Of a stretch of DNA of 45,658 nt, positions 1 through 8,587 are shown piece by piece. Numbering within the stretch: the first letter of the stretch is position 1; each line of letters begins with the position of its first letter. Origin of the DNA: Deltaproteobacteria bacterium (GTDB taxonomy: Bacteria; Desulfobacterota; Desulfuromonadia; Desulfuromonadales; Geopsychrobacteraceae); NCBI GenBank assembly GCA_024280335.1, contig JAJRQI010000040.1:1-45658 (forward strand), in the 5' to 3' direction. A program made the position numbers and the translations under genes. Under the pieces are notes generated by a model. The model saw nothing but the letters and a program-made list of their open reading frames with translations, was not told where the DNA came from and searched no databases.

Positions 1-109
1 GCGCACGGGCATGGATAAATCTTTTGGCACCGGTTTTCCCACATCGTGTCAGTGCCTCAAGATCCTTACGCTCCTGCTCAGTCAGTATAATTCGATATCT
101 CGGTGGCAT
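1..109 (-). CDS. IS630-family transposase, N-terminal fragment (cut by window edge)
   Basis: Reading the minus strand from an ATG at 109 gives about 36 codons beginning MPPRYRIILTEQERKDL, followed by a stretch ending KRFIHARA. This matches the helix-turn-helix start of IS630-type transposases as I know the family: an ILT-EER-like opening, then a Lys/Ala-rich helix and HAR-L. The start is fixed by a near-perfect ribosome binding site, AAGGAGG, six bases upstream. The rest of the gene lies outside the window, so the catalytic DDE domain cannot be judged. The gene is transcribed away from the RTX gene at 143. Family assignment is by pattern recognition of a short fragment only. Confidence 0.6.
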   Translation of the reverse strand, partial: MPPRYRIILTEQERKDLEALTRCGKTGAKRFIHARA

Positions 110-142
110 GGCAACCTCCTTGGGTTGCCGTAAGTATATATC
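1..142. mobile_element. Right end of an IS630-type insertion sequence
   Basis: The segment holds the transposase start and a short inverted repeat, GGCAACC (110-116) and GGTTGCC (123-129), that encloses the transposase ribosome binding site. The element probably ends in the AT-rich stretch at 130-142, which contains TA steps, the usual IS630 target. The exact boundary and the TA duplication cannot be confirmed because the other end is outside the window. The RTX reading frame opens directly at this edge, after a TAA at 131-133. Confidence 0.5.
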
Positions 143-3100
143 ATGCGCCAACGATCACGAAGATTTAAGTGTTACAAGGTACTAGTTAGTGAGGGATGGG
201 ATTTTATTATCGGCCCTTCGGTAAAAACGGAAACGGACCCAATAACAAATTCCATCAGCATCACCTCACGAACCGGTTCCATCTCTAATATTCTGCGGCA
301 CCACTGGGAGGCGAATCTGCAGGGGAAAAATGAATGGGAAATTTACTCAGAAGAAGACGAAGAGGGTGTTAAATTTCAAGAATCACCAAATCTTTTCACC
401 TTCAGCAAATCACTCAACGATATCATGGCTTCGACCGTTTCGTTGCTAGGGCAGCGAACCTTGGGCAGGCTCGATGAAGTCCTTGACTATTACCGCAGCG
501 ACACCACTATCGTTACTTCTGACCATGCCGCCCCCATCCCGATCAAAACCTACTACCTGTCCGAAGCTGAGCTACAAGGCTTGGTGGATGACCGGCAAGC
601 TTTTTATGCTATGCAGCAGCTGCGTCCTTTTATTCTTGTCGGCATAGACAACTACGCGTCTGTCGATCCCGCCCAATTTTCGGATCAATACAAGGAAGAC
701 CGTGCCAGATTTTTCTATAACAGCATCCATGAAAATACGACATCCATCCGATTCAAAGATCTGGAACTAGGTGTTTATGCGCAGCAACATAGCGGAACAG
801 AGTTCACCTCTAAATATACCTTCGGCAGAAAGGTTGCTGATGGATTGACCGGATCTGCTAATGAGGATCATCTTTATGGTATGGGAGGAACCGATATCCT
901 CCGTGGCCTTAAAGGCGACGACTACCTGGAGGGCGGCGATGGAAATGATGAAATTTATGGTGGGGAGGATCACGATACCCTTGTCGGCGGCAAAGGCCAG
1001 GACACCCTCAACGGTGGAACCGGCAACGACCACCTCAACGGCGGTGAAGGCAACGACACCCTGATCGGTGGCAAAGGTGACGACATCCTCGAAGGCGGAG
1101 CAGGCATCGACACCTACATCATCAACAGCGGCGATGGTCACGATACCATCATCGACACCGGCCGGAATATCCTCATTATTGACGGCAAAGTCATCAACGG
1201 CGTCTTCGAGCAAAACCCAGGTACCTCAGACTATCAATTTATCACCGACAGCAATTTTATCCTCACTTTTGACGGGTCCGGAAAACTGAAGATAGATGCT
1301 GAAACCAGCCTGACCTTGCAGAATCAGGCCCGCACCCAGGACTTCTCTGACGGTGACTTCGGCATCATTCTCACCGACACTCCGACCGCCCCACCCGAAC
1401 AGCTCACCGGTACCGATGGCGCCGATTACCTCGTAGCGGAGGTGCCCTCAAGTACCATCGACGGTCAGGACGGCAGGGACATGCTGATCGGTGGTGGCGG
1501 TGCAGACCAGCTCAACGGTGGTGACGGCGACGACTGGATTTATGGCCGTGGCGGCGCGGACCGGATTGATGGTGGTTTGGGAAATGATTACATCACCGGT
1601 TTCGGCGGTGACAGCGTGGTCAAGGCAGGTGACGGCGACGATATTGTTTTGGCACCTATTCGTAGTTTCGTCGGATTTAATATCCTCAGCTCAACGGTAA
1701 CCGCAGAAGTGATTTGGGCTGATATCAGCAATCACCGGCAGCAGGGTTTTGAAACTGGGGGCATCAGAGTCGGTTCTGATGGTTATATCTATCGAAATGC
1801 TTGGCCAGGGCTTGGCCCAGGTGTAGGCGATGGTGGAGAAGTTACTTACCGTGGCGATTCGGTGCTTGGTGAAAACTGGACTTATGAAATAACCATGACC
1901 TGGACAGATTTTGACATCAAATATTATCATCCATCAAATAGTGGCATAGCCCCTGTTGGTGTTTGGTCTCTTGAAATGGGTTCCAACCCGTTATCGGATC
2001 AAGTTGTTCTTTACGGCGAAGCCGGAAACGATTTTCTCGCTGGTTCTGGCGGGTCCGATTATCTCTCCGGTGGTACGGACGCCGATTTTTTGTCTGGCAA
2101 TGTCGGGAATGACACATTGGACGGCGGCGATGGCGAGGACATCCTGGTCGGAGGGGCGGGAGACGACATGCTGCTCGGCGGCCTCGGTGACGACGAACTC
2201 CACGGAGAAACAGGTTCGGATATCATCCTGGGCGGCGAGGGGAACGATCGTATCTGGGCCGATTCCCAGTCCGACCTTTTGGCCGGTCTTGACGGCGACG
2301 ACTACGTTGACGGCGGTGCAGGAAACGACCAGATTTCAGGCCAGGGCGGCAACGATACCCTGCTGGGCGGAGAAGGCAACGACCTTCTGCTGGGCGGCGA
2401 AGGTGACGACATTTTGCTGGGTGGCTCTGGTAGCGACGTCCTTGCCGCCGGTCCGGGCTATGACATCGTCGATGGCGGGGAAGGACGGGATATCTATGTT
2501 TACGAGCGTGGAGACGGACGGCTTATTATTCGTGACCTGGGTAGCAATACCCTACGTTTCGGCAACGACATCAGCAGTGACGGTCTTAGCCTGGTCCTCG
2601 GTTCCCTGGGACTCCGCACCGGGGCCGAAGGCGACGAGATCCATATCGAAAACTTCAATCCCGATGACGTCTTCGGTCAGGTTGCCATCGACCGCTTCGA
2701 ATTCGCCGACGGTACGGTCCTCAGCTACGATGAACTGCTCGCCCGCGGTTTTGACCTGATCGGTACCGACGGTAACGATATTATCGAAGGAACCAATGCC
2801 AAGGACAACCTGCAGGGATTCGCTGGTGACGACACTCTCATCGGCAAGGCAGGTGACGATGTGCTCGCTGGCGGCAGCGGGGTGGATAGTCTGTACGGCG
2901 GCCAGGGCGACGATACCTACCTGATTGATGATAACGACGACCTAATCGAGGAACTGGGCGCTGAAGGGATCGACGAGGTGCGCTCCAGTCTTGATTACGC
3001 CCTGGGCGCGAATCTTGAAAACCTCACCCTGACCGGAACCGCAACGCGAGGGGTCGGCAACGAACTTGCCAATCGGATTGAGGGCAACGCCGGCGACAAT

Positions 3101-6100
3101 CGACTTGAAGGGCTAGCCGGCGACGACCTCCTCGACGGTGGCATCGGAGCGGATCAGCTACAGGGTGGTGCAGGCAACGATACCTACCTGGTTGACGATG
3201 CGGGCGACCAAGTCGAGGAAGTCATCGCCGAAGGAACCGATGAAGTGCGTTCCCGCCTCGATTATACACTTGGCGACAACGTTGAAAATCTCTCCCTGAC
3301 AGGCATTGCGACTCAGGGAACCGGCAATGAACTCGATAATCGGATTGTCGGCAACGCCGGGGACAATCGCCTGGAAGGCTTGACCGGAGAGGATGTTTTG
3401 GATGGTCGAGACGGTAACGATCAGCTTTTAGGCGGAGCAGGCAAGGATACTCTTTTGGGTGGAGCTGGTAGTGATCTACTGGACGGTGGCGTTGGTGCGG
3501 ATGTTCTGCGTGGCGGACCAGGTGATGACAATTATCGGGTCGATGCAGCCGCTGATCAGGTGATCGAAAATTTCAACCAAGGCTACGACAGGGTCGAAAG
3601 CTCTGCATCTTTCCAGCTTGGCGGCAACATCGAAGAACTGCAGCTGACCGGAACCGACAACCTGAAGGGCACGGGTAACGACTCCGATAACCGGATTGTC
3701 GGCAACACCGGCGACAACCAGCTATTCGGCCTTGCCGGAGATGACCATCTTGAGGGCGGTGCCGGAGATGATCTGCTTGACGGCGGCAGCGGCAGTGATG
3801 TTCTGGCAGGCGGAAAAGGCAATGACCGCTACCGCCTCGACAATGAAAATGATGTTGTACTGGAGCAGGCCGATCAGGGCATTGATACCGTGGAATCCGG
3901 GGTCAACAGCATCCTTGCGGCAAATGTTGAAAACCTCATCCTGACCGGCAGCGCAGTAAATGGCATCGGAAACGATTTGGCCAACCACCTGAAAGGCAAC
4001 AATTACGCTAATTTGCTCGATGGTGCAGGTGGGGCCGATCAGCTCGAAGGTGGGGCCGGCAACGATCGTTACTATGTCGATAATGAAGCAGACCAAGTTG
4101 TTGAACTTGTTGCAGAGGGAACCGATCAGGTTTATAGCTCGGTTAACCATGTGCTGTCCGCCAATGTAGAGAATCTGACCTTGACCGGAAGTGACAATAT
4201 TGCAGGAACCGGCAACGATCTGAACGATTGGATTCTCGGCAACTCGGGGAACAATAGCTTAAGTGGCGGGGTCGGGGACGATCAGCTCGATGGTGGCAGC
4301 GGCAACGACGTGATGATCGGCGGCACGGGCAACGATCGCTTTATCGTCGATCATGCCGATGATCAGATCACCGAGTCGGCCGACGAAGGTTATGACCGGG
4401 TGGACAGCGACGTCAGCTACACCCTCTCCGAGCATGTTGAAGAACTGAACCTGGTGGGAGAGTCCGCCGTCGATGGAACCGGCAATGCCCAGGACAACCG
4501 GATCACCGGCAACGATGCCGCCAACTTGCTCGACGGCCTTGGCGGCAATGATGATCTGGACGGTGCTGCGGGGGATGATACCCTGCGCGGCGGTGACGGC
4601 GACGATTATCTCTACGGCGGTGCTGATGCGCTGGGCGGAGGAGATGGAGATTATGGTGGAGACGAAGAGTACAGTGCCGATTTAGAGACCGGCGGAACCT
4701 TCGAGGCCGGTGGCTCGAAGGTAACCAATAATGATTATTTGGATGGCGGCTCGGGTAACGACCATTTGGACGGTGCCTCGGGAGACGATACTCTTTTTGG
4801 CAGAGACGGGGATGATTACCTATATGGCGGTGATGATGGCAACGGTGGAGGATCTTTAGAATACGGCGGAGGGATCGGGAATATTTCTTACGAAGAATAC
4901 TTACTGAACCTATTCAATGAAGGGATTATTACACCCACCGAATACAGTTGGTACCAAGAAACCCTCGATTATCCGGGGTACGAAGCTGGCGGAGACTATG
5001 CTGGCCCGGTTACCAATAATGATTATCTGAATGGCGGCTTTGGTAATGACATTCTGGATGGCGGCACGGGTGATGATGTTCTTATCGGCGGAGACGGGGA
5101 TGACTATCTCTACGGTGGAGGTGATGAGAGCGGCGGCATTGAAAAAAGCGGTGGTGGCGAAGGAGGCGGAGAAAACGGTAATCTGCTCACTAATAACGAC
5201 ATTCTCGAGGGTGGCGCCGGAAACGATATTCTGAGGGGCGGCTCCGGAGATGACAGCCTCAAGGGCGGCGAGGGGATCGATAACCTGGACGGCGGGACCG
5301 GCAACGATATTTTGGACGGTGGAACCGGAATCGATGTGATGATGGGGGGGAGCGGCGATGACATTTATTATGTCGACGGCTATGCCGAGGTTACCGTTAT
5401 CCCCGGTGACGGTAGCGGAGGGAACGACCCCAGTCACGAGTGTGTGCCCCTCGACGGGCCGACCATCGATATTGGCAAGGGGAATAACAAACCCAAGGGG
5501 AATGAAGGTGTCGGTAACGGTGAAGACCCACCACCTCCCGGCCATGATCAGAATTATAATGACGGGCCCGGGACATCACCTGGCAACCCCGGCAATAAAG
5601 GTGGCAACAATGGAGGCAAAAAGAAGGGACAGGACGCCGTTACCACAGAGACCCAAGCAGCAACGACCACAAATGAAGAACAAACCACAGCATCGAGCTC
5701 AACAGGGACCGTAGCACCGGAGTCCCAGAACGTACCTCCGGTTGGTAGCACAGAGGATCAGGTGATTACCACCTATTTTACCGATACGGTCAGTGAAAGC
5801 GTTTTCGGTGGCTACGATGTGGTTTACAGTTCCATTACCTATGAAATGACTGACCATCTTGAGGAATTGCGCCTGACCGGCAGTGACAACCTTGATGCTG
5901 TCGGCAATGACCAGGACAACCTAATCATTGGTAACAGTGGCGACAACCGCCTGGATGGTAGAGGCGGAAATGACCAGTTGATCGGTGGCACGGGCAACGA
6001 TACTTATATCGTGGACAGTTTTGAAGACAGTATCCGTGAAAACACCGATGAAGGGGTTGACCGTGTCGAGGCATTTATCAATTATACTTTGGGTGAAAAT

Positions 6101-7189
6101 TTTGAATCCTTGAGTTTGTTGGGTGGGGATAATATCGGCGGCACCGGTAACGAATATGATAACGATTTGCTCGGCAATGCCGCGGATAATCTGCTGCAAG
6201 GGATGGCTGGCAACGATACTTTGGCTGGTGGAGCCGGCAATGACACCCTGGAAGGTGGCGCGGGAAATGACAGCTACCGGTTCTCCCGCAGTGACGGGTT
6301 GGACCTGATTCGGGATATACAGGGGGATAACCTTATCCGTTTCGGTCGAAATATCTCCCAAGATCAGGTCGTTGTTCGCTTGACGGAACAGGATGGCGTG
6401 GCTATCGCGCAGCTTCGTCTGCTGGATAGCCATGGTTCCGAGTCGAATGAAGGTTTCGACGTTGAAATGCCGAATGGTGTTTATGCGCTCAACCTGGAGT
6501 TTGCCGATGGTAGTACTGCCACCACCGAGGAACTCTTGGCAACGACCGCGGTTTTTGAGGGGACCAAGAAACAGGACCTGATCACTTCAGAGGAAGCGGA
6601 CGATTCCATTTATGCGGGGGCCGGTAACGACAAAATATCCGCTGGTCTCGGCAATGATCTGCTCTACGGTGAAGCGGGCGATGATGAGCTCCACGGAGAC
6701 GCAGGACATGACCGACTCTTCGGTGGGGATGGGCAGGATATTCTCTATGGTGAAAGTGGCAATGACCGGTTGACTGGTGGCGCAGGCAACGATTGGCTGG
6801 GCGGTGCCCAGGGTGATGACAGCTATTTCTTCAATGCCGGTGACGGGTTGGATACCATCAACAACTATGATCCAGCCGGTTTTGACCGAATTTTGTTCGG
6901 TGCTGCCGTTGACTCGGCAGGGATAGTTTTGTTCCGTAATGATACTCATCTGGAAATCGGTTATGGCAGCAATGATCAGATAACGGTCAGTGAATTCTTT
7001 GCCAACCCCGAAAACCGGATAGATGAAATTCAACTGACGGACGGTCAGTATCTGCATGCCGCTGACATCAACCAGATCATTCAGGATATGTCCGCCTATG
7101 CTGCAACCGAAGGAATCGCCCTGAACAGCTTTGATGACGTCAGGCAGAATGAAGAGCTGATGGTAATGGTCGCCAATTCCTGGAACTAG
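143..7189 (+). CDS. Giant RTX protein, type I secretion substrate, probably 5'-truncated
   Basis: A 2348-residue acidic, Gly/Asp/Asn-rich protein. Residues 1-235 are not repetitive and include a segment (LRPFILVGIDNY, then DQYKEDRARFF) that resembles the region before the repeats in other large RTX proteins. From about residue 238 it has many GGxGxDxLx calcium-binding nonapeptides in blocks. These alternate with longer modules of the form GTDEVRS..YTLG.N.ENL.LTG...GTGNE.DN.I.GN, seen about eight times between 2.9 and 6.2 kb. Non-repeat insertions sit at residues 502-623, 1493-1682 and 1747-1872. The last 120 residues (DQITVSEFF..., ending VMVANSWN) look like the C-terminal calcium-binding-related and secretion-signal region of type I substrates. 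Genes for TolC, ABC and HlyD proteins follow at once. The ATG at 143 has no ribosome binding site and sits at an IS edge, so the native start is probably lost. The role (adhesin, S-layer-like or enzyme) cannot be told. Confidence 0.85.
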   Translation: MRQRSRRFKCYKVLVSEGWDFIIGPSVKTETDPITNSISITSRTGSISNILRHHWEANLQGKNEWEIYSEEDEEGVKFQESPNLFTFSKSLNDIMASTVSLLGQRTLGRLDEVLDYYRSDTTIVTSDHAAPIPIKTYYLSEAELQGLVDDRQAFYAMQQLRPFILVGIDNYASVDPAQFSDQYKEDRARFFYNSIHENTTSIRFKDLELGVYAQQHSGTEFTSKYTFGRKVADGLTGSANEDHLYGMGGTDILRGLKGDDYLEGGDGNDEIYGGEDHDTLVGGKGQDTLNGGTGNDHLNGGEGNDTLIGGKGDDILEGGAGIDTYIINSGDGHDTIIDTGRNILIIDGKVINGVFEQNPGTSDYQFITDSNFILTFDGSGKLKIDAETSLTLQNQARTQDFSDGDFGIILTDTPTAPPEQLTGTDGADYLVAEVPSSTIDGQDGRDMLIGGGGADQLNGGDGDDWIYGRGGADRIDGGLGNDYITGFGGDSVVKAGDGDDIVLAPIRSFVGFNILSSTVTAEVIWADISNHRQQGFETGGIRVGSDGYIYRNAWPGLGPGVGDGGEVTYRGDSVLGENWTYEITMTWTDFDIKYYHPSNSGIAPVGVWSLEMGSNPLSDQVVLYGEAGNDFLAGSGGSDYLSGGTDADFLSGNVGNDTLDGGDGEDILVGGAGDDMLLGGLGDDELHGETGSDIILGGEGNDRIWADSQSDLLAGLDGDDYVDGGAGNDQISGQGGNDTLLGGEGNDLLLGGEGDDILLGGSGSDVLAAGPGYDIVDGGEGRDIYVYERGDGRLIIRDLGSNTLRFGNDISSDGLSLVLGSLGLRTGAEGDEIHIENFNPDDVFGQVAIDRFEFADGTVLSYDELLARGFDLIGTDGNDIIEGTNAKDNLQGFAGDDTLIGKAGDDVLAGGSGVDSLYGGQGDDTYLIDDNDDLIEELGAEGIDEVRSSLDYALGANLENLTLTGTATRGVGNELANRIEGNAGDNRLEGLAGDDLLDGGIGADQLQGGAGNDTYLVDDAGDQVEEVIAEGTDEVRSRLDYTLGDNVENLSLTGIATQGTGNELDNRIVGNAGDNRLEGLTGEDVLDGRDGNDQLLGGAGKDTLLGGAGSDLLDGGVGADVLRGGPGDDNYRVDAAADQVIENFNQGYDRVESSASFQLGGNIEELQLTGTDNLKGTGNDSDNRIVGNTGDNQLFGLAGDDHLEGGAGDDLLDGGSGSDVLAGGKGNDRYRLDNENDVVLEQADQGIDTVESGVNSILAANVENLILTGSAVNGIGNDLANHLKGNNYANLLDGAGGADQLEGGAGNDRYYVDNEADQVVELVAEGTDQVYSSVNHVLSANVENLTLTGSDNIAGTGNDLNDWILGNSGNNSLSGGVGDDQLDGGSGNDVMIGGTGNDRFIVDHADDQITESADEGYDRVDSDVSYTLSEHVEELNLVGESAVDGTGNAQDNRITGNDAANLLDGLGGNDDLDGAAGDDTLRGGDGDDYLYGGADALGGGDGDYGGDEEYSADLETGGTFEAGGSKVTNNDYLDGGSGNDHLDGASGDDTLFGRDGDDYLYGGDDGNGGGSLEYGGGIGNISYEEYLLNLFNEGIITPTEYSWYQETLDYPGYEAGGDYAGPVTNNDYLNGGFGNDILDGGTGDDVLIGGDGDDYLYGGGDESGGIEKSGGGEGGGENGNLLTNNDILEGGAGNDILRGGSGDDSLKGGEGIDNLDGGTGNDILDGGTGIDVMMGGSGDDIYYVDGYAEVTVIPGDGSGGNDPSHECVPLDGPTIDIGKGNNKPKGNEGVGNGEDPPPPGHDQNYNDGPGTSPGNPGNKGGNNGGKKKGQDAVTTETQAATTTNEEQTTASSSTGTVAPESQNVPPVGSTEDQVITTYFTDTVSESVFGGYDVVYSSITYEMTDHLEELRLTGSDNLDAVGNDQDNLIIGNSGDNRLDGRGGNDQLIGGTGNDTYIVDSFEDSIRENTDEGVDRVEAFINYTLGENFESLSLLGGDNIGGTGNEYDNDLLGNAADNLLQGMAGNDTLAGGAGNDTLEGGAGNDSYRFSRSDGLDLIRDIQGDNLIRFGRNISQDQVVVRLTEQDGVAIAQLRLLDSHGSESNEGFDVEMPNGVYALNLEFADGSTATTEELLATTAVFEGTKKQDLITSEEADDSIYAGAGNDKISAGLGNDLLYGEAGDDELHGDAGHDRLFGGDGQDILYGESGNDRLTGGAGNDWLGGAQGDDSYFFNAGDGLDTINNYDPAGFDRILFGAAVDSAGIVLFRNDTHLEIGYGSNDQITVSEFFANPENRIDEIQLTDGQYLHAADINQIIQDMSAYAATEGIALNSFDDVRQNEELMVMVANSWN

Positions 7190-7270
7190 GTTTAACTTTT
7201 TCAAAGGCCGGAACAGAAAAACCGTTCCAACCAGCTTGCAATGCAATGATGTTTCAGGGGGGGGTAAACG

Positions 7271-8587
7271 TTGAGTTTTCTGTTTCATCCAAGGGCCTTT
7301 CCGGCTCTATCGCTGGTTCTGTGTTTTTTTTGCGTTCAGCCCTTATTTGCTGAAAACCTCAGCTTTGAGATGGTGCTGTCCGAGGCACTGCAAAACTCCT
7401 TCGACAGCAAAATCTTCCGGGAAGATATTCAGGCCGGTCACGCCTATGTTCGTGAAACGCAGGCCGATTACTACCCGCAGCTGTCGGTGCGCTTCGGCAA
7501 TGATTTTATCTATTCGTTCACCGAAGGGGACGACGTTGTTGCTGGCGGCGACGTGGTTATCGCCGATGAGTCGAGCTATCGCCACTCACTGATCACCAGT
7601 CTCAGTTATAACCTGTTCGATTTCGGTGTTCGTAAGCTGAATGTCGAAAATGCCCGCCGCCAGGTCAGCATCGCCAGACTGCAGGAACGGCAAGCCTTTC
7701 GGGAGGCCCGCAAAGAGGTGTTGCTGCGCTACTCCAGCGGTCTGAAATTACAAAAACAGATTGAGACGGCACAAACTATCTTTGCGCGGCAAAACACCAT
7801 CTTCCGCTTGGCCAAGCAGTTACACCAGGCCGGAACCCTCGGTCGCGAGCAGATCGGTACGGCCGCTTTGAATCTGGCCGAAACCCTCAATCAACTCGAT
7901 GAACTGAAGATTAATTTTCAGGATGTTCTGACCCGTCTGACCTTCTATACTCAGATGTCTTATTCCGCCGCCGAAGTGAAGTTTTCTGATTTTTCCACTC
8001 TGCCGCAACTCGAGTCCTCTGTCGATCTGAATCGTTCCCCCGAAGTGCAGATATATCAGCAACAGATCGAAAACAAAAAAGCCGAACTCTCGATGGTCAA
8101 ACGCGCCGGGCTGCCGAAGCTGCTGCTGTACGGTTCGCACCGGATGTACGGCAGTGACACCGATGACTTCGGCCGTTCTCTGTCCGACTTGAGCGCCCGG
8201 GATGCCACCGCCTCGCTGATTTTGGACTGGCCGCTGTTTTCCGGTTTTGCCGACAGCGCCAAGCAGGCACGTCTCAACCACGAAATCAACAGTCTGCGCT
8301 ATCAGAAAGAAAAGAAGCTTGCTGAACTGCAGCAGGAGATCTCCAGTATCACCAGCACCTATAAGGCCTATGGCTCGGGGGCAAAGAATCATCTGGAACA
8401 ACTGACGCAGATCGCCGCAGAACAGAACGATGCCGTGCGCCTGGCCGCGCAGCAGCTCACCGACCAGATCAACTTTCAGCGCAAACTGATCGAACTGAGC
8501 AGACAACAGCTGGACGTTGAATTGTGGCGGGTCGATTATGCGACCGTCGCGTTGTCGCTCGATTTTATCCATAAGGCTTGGCAATGA
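7271..8587 (+). CDS. TolC-family outer membrane protein of a type I secretion system
   Basis: A 438-residue protein with a signal peptide (hydrophobic run, then cleavage near PLFA-EN at about residue 28). It continues with the alpha-helical, Gln/Leu/Ala-rich pattern of outer membrane efflux proteins, including SFEMVLSEALQNS and a second repeat near LILDWPLFSGF. TolC-type trimers form the outer membrane channel and periplasmic tunnel. The start is a TTG at 7271 preceded by a G-rich run at 7253-7264; no in-frame ATG occurs before the end of the signal sequence. Its stop overlaps the ATG of the ABC transporter gene (ATGA at 8584-8587), so the two are translationally coupled. Context says it exports the RTX protein encoded upstream. 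Confidence 0.85.
   Translation: MSFLFHPRAFPALSLVLCFFCVQPLFAENLSFEMVLSEALQNSFDSKIFREDIQAGHAYVRETQADYYPQLSVRFGNDFIYSFTEGDDVVAGGDVVIADESSYRHSLITSLSYNLFDFGVRKLNVENARRQVSIARLQERQAFREARKEVLLRYSSGLKLQKQIETAQTIFARQNTIFRLAKQLHQAGTLGREQIGTAALNLAETLNQLDELKINFQDVLTRLTFYTQMSYSAAEVKFSDFSTLPQLESSVDLNRSPEVQIYQQQIENKKAELSMVKRAGLPKLLLYGSHRMYGSDTDDFGRSLSDLSARDATASLILDWPLFSGFADSAKQARLNHEINSLRYQKEKKLAELQQEISSITSTYKAYGSGAKNHLEQLTQIAAEQNDAVRLAAQQLTDQINFQRKLIELSRQQLDVELWRVDYATVALSLDFIHKAWQ

Noticed and set aside
767-1213. Minus-strand open frames across the RTX gene (also 3722-4150, 4910-5545, 5921-6433)
   Set aside because: Their Val/Ile/Ala/Asp-rich products are what the opposite strand of RTX repeats yields; no ribosome binding sites or known domains.
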